DNA of 64,000 bases from Symbiodinium microadriaticum (taxonomy: Eukaryota; Sar; Dinophyceae; Suessiales; Symbiodiniaceae): NCBI GenBank assembly GCA_001939145.1, contig LSRX01000424.1:404689-468688 (forward strand), read 5' to 3'. This document shows, piece by piece, positions 23,365 to 33,480 of the stretch. Within the stretch, counting starts at the first letter, position 1, and the number at the start of each line of letters is the position of its first letter. The notes beneath the pieces were generated by a model, which was given only the letters and a program-made list of their open reading frames with translations, did not search any database and was not told the DNA's origin. The position numbers and the translations under genes are program-made.

Positions 23365-25503
23365 CACCATGTGGGTGGTCCCAAGGGTCGAGGACGCAGT
23401 CCAGACTATAGGGATTCATCCAATGACGTGGAGGACGAAAGGGTTGTGCTTGCTCCACGTGTTGCAGTTCGTGATGGGAAACTCGTGTTGGAACACTATG
23501 ACGATGATTTGCCGAGTGATGAGGAGGATATTTGCGTTCAAAGTCAGGGGATTGGGGAAGCTCGAGGTGATCATGGAATTCGGAGCCCTCGTGTTGCAGT
23601 CCTTGAACACAATCCAGATCATGAACTTGACAATGATGATTCACATGGTGTCCAGGAGAAGATTCGTGATCCTGAAGTTTATGCGCAATTAGTTCTCAAA
23701 CAGGGCTTGAAGGTGGACGAGTCAGTGGTGGAACACTTGTTCGAGTTGTTACCGGACCAGAGAATCTCCAGGAAAACCGATGAGTGTGCGCACGCAGGGT
23801 CGCCACCGAAGGCATGGGCGTCTGGAGTGTACCGTCATTGGGGAGTACTGGGAGTTAGAAACTCGACAAAGGACTACCCGCTGGCCACTAAGGTGGTGAA
23901 CTTGTTCATCCAGGAGAAGCTCGGGGAACACGCTTGCTGGTCTACATTCACAATGCATCGGAACTTGAACTTGAAGAAGCATCGTGACTCACACAACGCC
24001 AGAGATAAGGCCTCTTACTTGATTCCCATCAACGACTTCAAGGATAGCGGTTTGTGGGTTCAACTCAAGACCGGTGAAGAAGTCAAGGAGGAGGACGTCG
24101 TGATCCTAGATGGAGATAAAGGACTTGTGAAGAGTTTTCAGTCCGAGGAGGGGAATAAACAAGTAGTCACGTTTGATCCCAGAAGATGGCATGCCACAAG
24201 ACGATGGAGTGGAAATCGTTTAGTCCTTGCAGTCTACAATGTGACGGGTCTCGAGAAGATCAACAGTTTCGACAAGGAGATCGTCGAGCGGTTGGGTTTT
24301 CAGCTATGTCAAGATTCAAGCATCGTTGAGGCACCAAAGATACGCAAACTCCTAGGAAATGAGGGAGGTGAAGTACAAGAACCTCAACAGGTGGATGTTG
24401 AGCTGGAACCTCGGGAGGCTGTCCTGCACATTAGAATGACTATACAGGAGTGGAACGTTACAAGCGCCAGATATGGACCTGACCACTACATTGAAGGAAT
24501 GGCCGAACGTTGGGAGCAGATTAACCTTGAAGTCGATGATCTGAACTCAGTGATTCCCGCAGTCATCGTGAAGGATATAGGACGCGGCTGGGCTCAGGAT
24601 CCAAGTCTAATTTTGGTGGATGATCAAGGAGAGGAGCTCCACCTTGGAAGTATGCTTGGAATGTCAACGATCAGGGTTCCCAACTTCGAGCCAGGGGACA
24701 TGTCGTCGGATTGGCTTAAAGTGTGTAAGGTGCACAACGCGGTGGTCGATGTCGAGGAGGTGATTGTTCTGTGGATCCATCGAAGAATTGCACTTCGTCC
24801 AGTTGAATCAGATGAACCTCGCGCGGATGGAAGAGATCCACCGGTGCCAGAAATGGATTTTCGTGGTGGAATCCCAAGACTAGCGATGATGTGTGCCCGA
24901 GATGTAAACGACTTGATGAAGTTCGTGGAAGTCGCGGAGGGCGAAACATCTGGGGAAGATCATGTGCGGTTGATGAAGGCAGCTCCAGAGAACATCTACA
25001 CCCCGAACATAGAAGACATTGTCAGCAAGGTTAGCCCTGAGAATCCATTGAAGGTGACCCATACTGTGGATCCTCGAGAAGGTCTACCAGTTGTGGATGT
25101 TTGGGTTTCTGCGATGGAAGCAGAGCTTGCAGCCTTAGACAAGATGGCAGCGATTAAAAGGTGCAAGGGTCCAGAAGCACATCGCATAAGAAAGGATCCA
25201 AACGTGGTCATTGTTCCAAGCAAACTTGTGTTTACAGTCAAACCAGGACTGGAGCCCGGCAAGATCCGAAGAAAGGTTAGATGTGTGGCCTGTGGAAACT
25301 TCTCTGGCGAGTCCGCAGAGGAACTGGGAGATGTGTATTCAGCAGGTGCAACGATCGACCTGGTGAGGATTTGCTTGGCAGAAAAGAATGCTCATAAAGG
25401 ATGGATTGCAGCTACGGATGATATAAAAACAGCCTTTCTACGTGCTCCATTCCAGATCTTCCAAATGGACGCAAGTACGCAATGGAACCACCGAAGGCTA
25501 TGA
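23365..25503 (+). pseudogene. Copia pol: dioxygenase-like domain plus RT N-terminal part
   Basis: The frame is the same as that before the TAG at 23362. Acidic linker sequence runs to about 23750. A domain of about 130 residues follows (about 23880-24280) with the double-stranded beta-helix signature of 2OG/Fe(II) dioxygenases: HRD at 23980-23988, LWVQL at about 24052, a distal His in FDPRRWHAT (CAT at 24190-24192) and an Arg nine residues later (CGT at 24217-24219). From about 25040 the RT begins (WVSAMEAELAALD, about 25106), followed by SKLVFTVKPG and RT motif A (DIKTAFLRAP, about 25417-25446). The frame is lost shortly after 25450 and stops at 25503. The dioxygenase assignment is my reading of motifs and spacing. 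Confidence 0.65.
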
Positions 25504-25978
25504 TCAGGGCTGGGTTGGCAGAACTGCAGAACCAGGGGAACTATGGCTAGCTACCGCTGCTGTATATGGTTTCCAGAGGAGTCCGAAATGGTGGTCAGAG
25601 CACAGAAATGTCACAACAGCATCGGCGAGGTGGCGATCTCCAAATGGTGGTGAAATGAGAATAGTTCCGTGTGTAACCGATGAGAACCTCCACAAGCTCG
25701 TAGAGAACGATTCAAGTGGAAAGGAATCCATCGTGGGCTACATCCTCTTCTACGTCGACGATACGTTGGCGGTGGGACCACCGGAGTATGTGCATGGCTT
25801 CTTCGATTGGTTGGAAGCGACATGGGAGACAAGTGGGCGTGAAGTTGTGTCCAAGGACACCACAGTGCGTTTTCTGGGACTAGAACTTTCTATGACGGAA
25901 TTTGGAAATCTCAAGATCGCTCAGCCAGGCTACATTGATGAGCTGCTGAGGAAGAGGCAGGTGACCGGATTTAATTAG
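25455..25978 (+). pseudogene. Copia RT C-terminal part
   Basis: Two frame changes between about 25450 and 25550 separate this from motif A. It contains LATAAVYGFQRSPKWW, then the polymerase motif FYVDDTLAVG (about 25748) with both catalytic Asp residues, then RFLGLELSM and an acidic/basic thumb segment. It stops at 25976 just before the RNase H frame. Confidence 0.8.
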
Positions 25979-26010
25979 TAAGGTGCCTTTCATGAAGGAA
26001 TGGGCTACCG

Positions 26011-27555
26011 ATGAGATCCTCCCCTGAACGTATTAAAGAAGCTCAACAGCGTTGTGGGGAAATCCTTTGGACAACTCAGCGTACAAGACCTGATGCAGCC
26101 TACGCAGCAATGATGATGGCTAGATTGACAACAAGATGGCCGGAAAGGGCTATTCAGATCGCCAAGAAGATCCTGTGCTACTATAATGCCACCAAGGACG
26201 CAGCATTCGTGGTCGAGCCGCAGCAAGAAGCGAAGTTGGTGTTGTACACGGACGCATCGCACTCTCCAGCGGGTACTAAGTCAATCTCCGGATCACTAGT
26301 ACTCTGGAAGGGAGTGGCGATTTGTTGGTGAGCAGCAAATCAGAGTCTGACGGCCCTCAGCAGTGCAGAAGCAGAGTTGATCGCATTAAGTGAGGGTGCC
26401 CAACTCCTGAGATCTATCAAGACAACTTTGGAAGATATGGGCATTCAACCAGAAATGTGTGAGCTTAGAGTCGATGCTACCACAGCGATAGCAGTTGCGA
26501 GCTCCGGAGGAAGCTGGAGAACTCGGCATCTAAGACTTCGTGAACATTGGTTATCTGAGCTCGTGAACTCTGATGAGTACCAACTCATGCATCAACCTGG
26601 ACTTCATCAACTTGCGGATGGTCTGACAAAACAGTTAGCTTCAGAACGAGTTTGGAAGCCAATGGAAGCTTGGAGTTTCTTCAAGGGGAACTCCTCAGAG
26701 ATGAAGAAGGTGACGATCAACGTAGCCCCCTCTGATGAAGCGGCAGCAGCATCAATCACACAAGTAGCAACCACAAGTCAGGAACCCACGGTAGCAATCA
26801 CCCATGTGCACGAAGGGACCCTGGGTAGGTGTATCCGGGCGTTAATAGGGTTAGGGATGCTTGCTGGAGTCCTGGGAGCTGAATCTGGAGGATCTCAAGT
26901 TTATACTGGGGTGGATTCGGATTATGAACTTTGGATTGCTGTGATATTGGTGATGATTACGACAGTGCTGTGTTGGGAGTGGAGCAAGAAGACAGCTGGT
27001 GGTGTCAAGAAGGCCATCAAGCTCAAGATGCTTTCTTCCTCCACTGGGAAGCAGAAGCGTTCGAAGTCAGAGGGCAAGGAGCTGTTGAGTCTGCTCAACA
27101 AAGGAGACAGATCAGCTGAGCAGGATGCGAGGCTGGCTACCTTGATTGGAATCTTTCAAGCACAAGGAGCTCTTCACTCTGATGGGGATTCAACTTCGGT
27201 TGGGAAGGAAGGTTCGAGTAGTAAGCCAACATCGACCACGTTGTCTACAAAGGAGAGGTTTCAACCAGAGAAGTGGAGTCGTGGGGTGCAGACAGATCCG
27301 GAACCGCATGTTCCTCCTCAAGCTGTTCGGAAGTCAGCTGTTGATGCTGGGATTCGTTACATCGTGCAGCCTTGGGAAGATGATCTGTACGTGAGTCCAA
27401 ATGGGGACCGGATCCATTTGAAACCGAACTGTCATGGCCTACGCAACGCTGTGAGAGCGGTTCGGAAACCTATATGTCAGTATTGTTTACACGACTGGCG
27501 CAATCATCCAGCCAATGGCGGAAGCTCATCAGGAGGGCTTCATGGGCTAGAGTGA
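26011..27555 (+). pseudogene. Copia RNase H with C-terminal membrane/Cys-His extension (copy 2)
   Basis: The upstream segment (TQRTRPDAAYAAMMMARL) is the RT-RNase H connection. RNase H motifs are YTDASHSP, SSAEAEL, RVDATTAI and REHW, with ADGLTKQL near the end. A TGA at 26329-26331 interrupts the domain between the first Asp and the Glu; the frame is otherwise open to 27555, and the same TGA is in copy 1. The roughly 290-residue extension after RNase H has two hydrophobic stretches, a Lys/Ser-rich region and a C-terminal H-x4-C...C-x2-C block. Extension function is unknown; an envelope-like or membrane-tethering role is only speculation. Confidence 0.75.
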
Positions 27556-27983
27556 GTGATGTCTCTCCTGACGGAGGCATCAAGGAGGGGTGCTTGAACC
27601 TGAAGCCCTCTCCATGTATAGTCAGTGTAGGCGTGGAGCGCTTGCACGAAGCAGGACCTTGTGTCAAGGGTGTGGCCGTTCTGGCGTGAGGAGTCGGAAG
27701 GTGTCTTGGGCTATTCTGGGCGGAAGCCAGAAAAGGCCCCAGGCCATTCTGAGCGGAAGCCAGTAGGTCACAGCAGTCAGATTGAAAGACTTACAGAGCC
27801 TAGATGTGCACAGAAGCTCTAGGACTCATCGTCTGTTGTGCGCGTGAAAAGTCCGTAGGGCCACGCGCCGTGCTTCATGGATTCCGGGATTCCTTCGGGG
27901 ATCGGTCTACGAGGTTGAAGCTATTCTTCGGAGGAGACGACAGCAGTTCATGGCGGCCTCGACCGGAGAGGATGCCTCTAACG
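26144..27983 (+). repeat. Direct repeat, copy 2 (about 1.84 kb)
   Basis: Partner of 17181-19020. It runs from the RT-RNase H boundary through the candidate LTR (27591-27877) and gag ATG (27950) and loses similarity about 13 codons into gag, where (CTA)n begins. Confidence 0.9.
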
Positions 27984-27987
27984 CTCT

Positions 27988-27988
27988 C

Positions 27989-28029
<41 letters not shown>

Positions 28030-28153
28030 GCTACTGCTACTGCTACTGCTACTGCTACTGCTACTGCTACTGCTACTGCTACTGCTGCTGCTACTGCCAC
28101 CTACTACTACCTACTACGACGACGACGACGACGGCTGCTGCTACTACTACTAT

Positions 28154-28220
<67 letters not shown>

Positions 28221-28307
28221 CCTATGTATTGCTACTGCTACTACTACCACTACTACTACTTCTTCTTCCTCTACTTCTACTTCTACTTCTACTTGTACTT
28301 CTACTAG

Positions 28308-28385
<78 letters not shown>

Positions 28386-28420
28386 CTCTACTACTACTAC
28401 TACTACTACTACTCCTCCTC

Positions 28421-28464
<44 letters not shown>

Positions 28465-28518
28465 ACTACTCTACTCCTGCTGCTACTCCTGCTCCGACTA
28501 CTCCTCCTCCTCCTCCTC

Positions 28519-28596
<78 letters not shown>

Positions 28597-28605
28597 TTAC
28601 CACCA
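27988..28605. repeat. Long compound (CTA)n microsatellite
   Basis: About 600 bases of CTA triplets with internal CTACTG hexamers, CGA, TTC, TCC and TGC blocks. The left edge fuses to the start of a gag frame, giving meaningless poly-Leu/Tyr/Thr tails. Confidence 0.95.
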
Positions 28606-29765
28606 CCGGCGCTACCATGATTGCTTTTGTCTTTCGTCGTGCCAGTAGAAGGCCATAATGGAGCTGGTATGAGTCTGTGTATCAGCGATTGTGTTTTGGT
28701 AGTGCCACGATGCTAGTGTTGGTTTTCGATAACACTGCCACCGCCCTTGCAAATTTCAGCATGCAGCTCACTGAATTCTCGGCATGCCAGTTTGTAGCTT
28801 CAGGCAATAATGCGTCCTGTGGGATGCGAATCTTAGCCGAAATCCAAGCCCGGGTTTGAACTGAAAATGGAATTGCAGAGCTCTTTTTTCGCCCTGGCGC
28901 GGAGGCCCGAACACAGACACAGGACCAGGCGGGGCCCGGCGAATTGGGGTCTTCTGAGTCTTGCGGACCATTCCGTGTTTCTTAATTCCCCAGAGGATGT
29001 TCAAGGTGTGGCAGGCGGCGAAGCAGGTCAGGCTACAGATCAGACCCAAAATGAAAACATGCCAGGAGGGTACCAGCAGTGCCGCGCTCAAGCTGGCACA
29101 GAGGAAGCTGCGCACAGACAAGATGGAGAGAGAGGTAGAGACAGAGGAAGACCGGGGGAGGGAGAGTAAGTCAGCGAGGTTTTGAGGGTGAGATAAAGAG
29201 GATCATAGCCAAAGATTTTGCTCGTGTTGATTCGTTGATGGTTCGATGCCCGCTGTGGCCGAAAGCAGAAATAACAATCTGGGAGCTGGGGAGCAAGAAG
29301 ACGGCAGTTTCACCAGAGCTATGTAGACATGCAGTGTTTCGTAACCCTTCCGAGCCTTTGAACACAGGAGGTCTTTGTGCTCATGCTTGTTGGGATGTGA
29401 TCCCCATCAGAAAGGGGCTCTGAGGTGGCCAAAACACTTCGAAGGCGCACAGACCTTAGTTTTTCAATGCCATGTTGAGAGTGTCTAGCCGGCTGCAAGC
29501 GATTGCAAAACGATTAGAGCACCCGGAGAGGCTTCGAAGTGAAGAGCACCTGCAATGGCCGTTGGAGGGCTCTCCCTTCACATGAAAGTGACGGCTATAA
29601 TAGCACGACTGAGTTCGCTCCAGAGTTGCAATGAGGCAATTGGCGAGATGTCAGTCAGGTGCGACAGTTGCACAGGAGCTGCGACGTTTCTGGGTAATTC
29701 AACAGCATGTTCACAGAGGTTGGATCAATGGATTTTCCGCGACTTTCGCACGGGATTTTTGTGTG
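28606..29765. other. No gene recognised
   Basis: Mixed composition with short frames on both strands. A purine-rich patch (GAGAGAGG type) lies near 29100-29170. Confidence 0.45.
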
Positions 29766-29769
29766 TTCA

Positions 29770-30700
29770 TCAGCCGAGAACCTCAAAACTACGATTCTCG
29801 CTCTTCTGCGGATCTGCGAATTGTGCTTTTGGTGTTCTTAGCCGCCGAAAGCCTCAAAAATACGATTCCCGCGCTTTCTGCAGTGCTGTAACATTGGGTT
29901 TCCTACAACTTGCGAGCGGGAGTCGCATTTCATCCTTTTGCGCTGCAAATCTCAAAAATACGATTCCTGCCCATTCTTTTGATTGGAGCATTGGGTTTCC
30001 CGCTACTTGCAAGCGTCAAATCGCGTTTGTGGTGTTTGAAGCCGCCGGGAACCTAAAAATACGATTCCCGCCCCTTTTGCAGAGGGGTGTTTTTGGTGCT
30101 TCTAGCAGCCGAAAAACTAAAAACATACGATTCCCACCCCTTCTGCGGTATCAACGAGTTTCCCGCGATTTTCGCACGGGAGTCATGTTTTTTGTGTGTT
30201 TAGCTCTCGATAACCTCAAAAGCACGATTCCTGCAATTCTTTGCGGCACTGGAGCATTGGGTTTCCCGCCGCTTGCGAGTGGGAATCGCCGTTTCGGTGT
30301 TTTAAATTGCCGGAAACCTCAAAAGTACGATTCACGCCCCTTCTGCAAGGCTGCAATCGTGCCTGTTGTGTTTTTAGGCCGAAAACCTCAAAACTACGAT
30401 TCCCGCCCACTACTTTATGCGGGACTGGAATCGTGTGTTTGGTGGGTTCAGCTGCCGAAAGCCTCAAATACGATTCCCGGTTGGGGCAGCTGGGAACTGC
30501 ATAGAAGGTAAACATAAAGGTATGGAGGCGAGCTGAGAGGTTCCGCCAAGTCTGTCGGCAAGGTCTATTACTAGATCTTGGTTCTGCGATTAGCACAGCG
30601 GATCCAGTATTTCCAGAAGGGGCGGGAATCGTATTTTTAGGTTTCCGGCGCCTTCACAAGCACCAAAAATGCGATTTCCCGCTCGCAAGTGTCAGCAAAT
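29770..30700. repeat. Cluster of degenerate TACGATTCCCGC repeats
   Basis: A core like CCTCAAAA-TACGATTCCCGCCCCTTCTGC recurs at about 29783, 29850, 29947, 30052, 30115, 30214, 30317, 30386 and 30461 on the plus strand, and once inverted at about 30619-30650. Spacing falls in two classes (about 63-75 and about 97-105). Between cores a second module recurs (GGGTTTCCCGC...TTGCGAGCGGGA...GTGTTT...GCCG). An open frame of 318 codons runs across it because the repeats lack stops; it is not convincing as a gene. Confidence 0.85.
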
Positions 30701-32680
30701 CCAATGCTCCAGTCCCGCAGAGTCTAAGACTCTAAGACCCCAGTAAGCTCCCAGCAGTTGCTTCTATATTTAAGGGGTGCAGCTTCAGGAAGGTTTCGAC
30801 TTTCGAATTGGGAGTCAATTCTGCTCCAATCCCCCACCCATTTCGCTATTACCGCTCCCACCTTGTGCCTCTTGCATCCTTGCCCCTTAGTGAGCTTTTG
30901 TGCAATTCCTGCGTGCTGCTCTCCCCCACCATTAGCCCCAGGTGTTGAGGCTTTAAAATTCAGACGGCAGGAAGAGCCTCCAGTGGCACTGCCTCGAGCT
31001 GCCGTCCGCGGCCGCTACGTCTTCAGCAGCGGCAGTTCGGTGAGCTCTCGGCAATTTAGATCTTCCAATTTAGATGCGCAGCCTCCCATCTCACATACCC
31101 TCTGCCCTTGCGCTGGCAGATCTTGGGGTCGGGACAGCGGCTCGGGGCGTCCGCCGCCGAGTCCCGGAGAGGTGCCTGGTTTGGCTGCAGGATTTTCTTC
31201 ACATTCCGAAAGCTTCCCTGAGGCCTTCGGAGCCTTCGGATGCCATGGTGTCTCCTCGGCCAATGGCCGCAACCCCAACGCTCCATTCGGCAGTCGTCTT
31301 GCCTGCTGCGTTGCGCAGTCTCTACTTGGATCGAGTCACGGTGCCTTGCCATCTGCGCATCCCGCTACATGTGCGCGAGGAGTGCTTGTGCGGGTCCGTT
31401 CGTCCGTTCGTGTGCGCCAGCATGAGTTCGGGGATGAGTTGATGGGCTTTGCTTCCGGGGATTCGCAGTGGCAAAGTGGCTGCGAGTCTTGTTAGTGTGG
31501 AGAAGCAGCCACTTCGCCCCTTCGCTCACCACGGAACGGCAGAGAAGAACTCGTGCAACGCCCCATACCTTCAGGTTGCCAATCCAATCACCAACATTAC
31601 TGCGTCTTCTGTCCGCTTTGCTCAGCTTAGGCCCACGATTTGACTTCAGTTTGTCCTTGTACAGTAAAGGGTTTGCCACGCTCGGGTGCGCACCAACATG
31701 CCAGCTATTCAGCTTTCCTGGTAATCCACAGCGTAATGCGCAGGCACATCGCGGCACAAACATGTCGATCTCCTGATGTTTCGCATGGGTTCCTTGTGGT
31801 AAGTTTTGTCACAGGGTGACATGGCGTGCGTTTCGTATGTGGCGTGTCCATGGGGTGATGTGCCTTTTCGGGCCTGTTGCGCCTCAGCACGTCTAAGAGG
31901 TGAGTTATTGCACTGGAATACGAGAACAGGGGCCTTCAATGGAGGGTCCGTCAAATTCGGGCCCATGTCCCCGCACGTGCGACATCCTTCTCGATACGAG
32001 CCGACCCACAGCGCGGTAACCGTACTTCTCTGCTCGCAGCTTTCTATTGCACCTCCACAGGAGGGCAGCTCTTGCAGCCTGCGGGGCATTCCCCGGCCCA
32101 AAGTCCCCCCAGTTCCAAGCCCAAGCTCTCGAGCCGGAGAAAACGAAACGGCGAAACGGCGCCCCCCACGGAGTCCTCCGAGGATTTCGCAAGTCGGAGA
32201 CCTCGAGGCCGCATCGGCCCGAGAGCCCAGCTGAGCTGTCTGCTCTGCCTCTGTGCTCTTTGCATGTCAACAGCGTACACTGTGCTAATACTTTAATACA
32301 ATATACTGTGATATACTCTTCTTGTATCCCCAGATCGTTCAAGTGGCCGGCTCAGTCGCTGACTCCGAGTGAGTCGCCAACGAGCGACGGCTGCCCAGCC
32401 TCAGCGCAGCTTACATGGCTCTGAAATAACCTCGTCACAGCTACAGCTACAGCAACTCAAGCCACGCTGAGGCAATGAGGACGGAGGTCACGCGACCTCC
32501 AAAATCGAGGCCCGGCAGGCGCCGGGATGCCAGAGCATAGCAGAGCATCACGGTACAGCTGCTCTTTGTATGGTGCGAGAACTGGTGACGCAACCTTCTC
32601 TTCGGTCACGCCCGTGCCCTGCTAAGTATGCAAGCCGGTGTTGGTTTCCATAAGTGGAGATCCCAAAAGAAATTCGAAAA
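30701..32680. other. No gene recognised
   Basis: GC-richer stretch with several overlapping open frames (the longest 245 codons, 30758-31495, plus). No frame shows a domain and neighbouring frames are equally open. Exons may be present but cannot be assigned. Confidence 0.4.
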
Positions 32681-33480
32681 GTCGAAAGGTGTTCGCCTTT
32701 TCGACTTTTCGCGTGTTTGTCTGCTGTTCGACACTTTTCGGGCTTTTTGACTTTTCTGTTTTTCCTGTCCATTTCGATACTTGTCGGGCTTTTCGGCTTT
32801 TCGATTTTTCCCGTTCTGTTCGATACTTTTCGGGCTTGTCGGGTTTTCCTGTACTTTTCGGGCTTTTCGACTTTTAGACTTGTCCGTTTCTCCTGTACTG
32901 TTCGATACTTTCCGGGCTTTTCGACTTTTCGCGTTTTTCCTTTGCTTTTTACGCTTATTCATCGGAGCATCATGACCTTCAGTTCTGACATGGTTAAGGC
33001 ATGACAAATAAAAGTTCCGCAGTGGCCCTCTGAACCCGGCTGTTGCGGCTGAAAGGCCATCCGCCCGGCGCACCACGAAGCAAAACAGCCGCATCAGACA
33101 CAGGTGACATGCAGGTAGGGTGCCTTGAACATGGCCTAACAGGGCTTCGTTTCAGCCGCAAGTGATTTCATATGCATGTCGCGTGGCCTGAACCTGGCTA
33201 AACATGGCGAAGCACTTCGCCCAGAACCCAAAACCCTTGACAGAATCCTGAATCTGCGCCTTCCAACTTTCAGATCTTCACAACTTTCTGGGGTTTCGTA
33301 TTCCGCAGTGTTATGTTTTCGACTGTTCCACTTTTTGACGTTTCGATTTTGACTTTCCGACTTTACACGTTTTGTTTTTCTTTTCGACATTTCGCGGCTT
33401 TTTGACTTTTCGCGTTTTGCTGTACTTTTCGACTTTTCGCGGCTTTTTGACTTTTCGGGTTTTCTGGTTTTTCGCGCAGA
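32680..33480. repeat. Degenerate GACTTTTCGGGCTTTT repeats, two clusters
   Basis: Clusters at about 32684-32945 and 33340-33475 are made of short imperfect units of the type TTCGACTTTTCG(C/G)G(C/T)TTTT, all in one orientation. The minus strand reads as Lys/Ser/Arg-rich peptide and the plus strand as Phe/Ser-rich peptide; neither is a credible protein. About 400 bases between the clusters lack the motif. Confidence 0.85.

Larger units (their letters stand above)
17181..27989 (+). mobile_element. Ty1/copia-type retroelement block, decayed, in partial tandem
   Basis: Order on the plus strand: a 3' fragment (RNase H end, C-terminal extension, candidate LTR; 17181-18986), then gag with a CCCH finger, aspartic protease, integrase, a dioxygenase-like domain, RT, RNase H, C-terminal extension, candidate LTR, and finally the first codons of another gag (27950-27989). 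Integrase before RT identifies the Copia group. The block therefore holds about 1.2 head-to-tail units. Coding is broken by frameshifts near 20100, 20610, 22737, 22900 and 25450-25550 and by in-frame stops at 22542 (TAG), 23362 (TAG) and 26329 (TGA), so it cannot encode an intact polyprotein. Both outer edges lie inside element sequence and touch (CTA)n repeats, so normal LTR termini and a target-site duplication are not visible. Confidence 0.85.

Noticed and set aside
18628..27877. Dating the copia insertion from near-identical LTRs
   Set aside because: The identical region extends far beyond any LTR, into RNase H, so it reflects duplication or assembly and not insertion age.
27950..28522. 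Gag start fused to poly-Leu/Tyr tails
   Set aside because: The gag similarity ends after about 13 codons; the rest is CTA repeat.
29770..30500. CRISPR-like array
   Set aside because: Repeats are degenerate, spacing falls in two classes, the spacers are themselves related, and the context is eukaryotic.
29555..30511. 318-codon open frame
   Set aside because: It spans the TACGATTCCCGC repeat cluster, which lacks stops; the translation only mirrors the repeat.
30758..31495. 245-codon plus-strand frame
   Set aside because: GC-rich sequence with few stops; several frames open at once and the translation is Ser/Pro/Arg-rich without a pattern.
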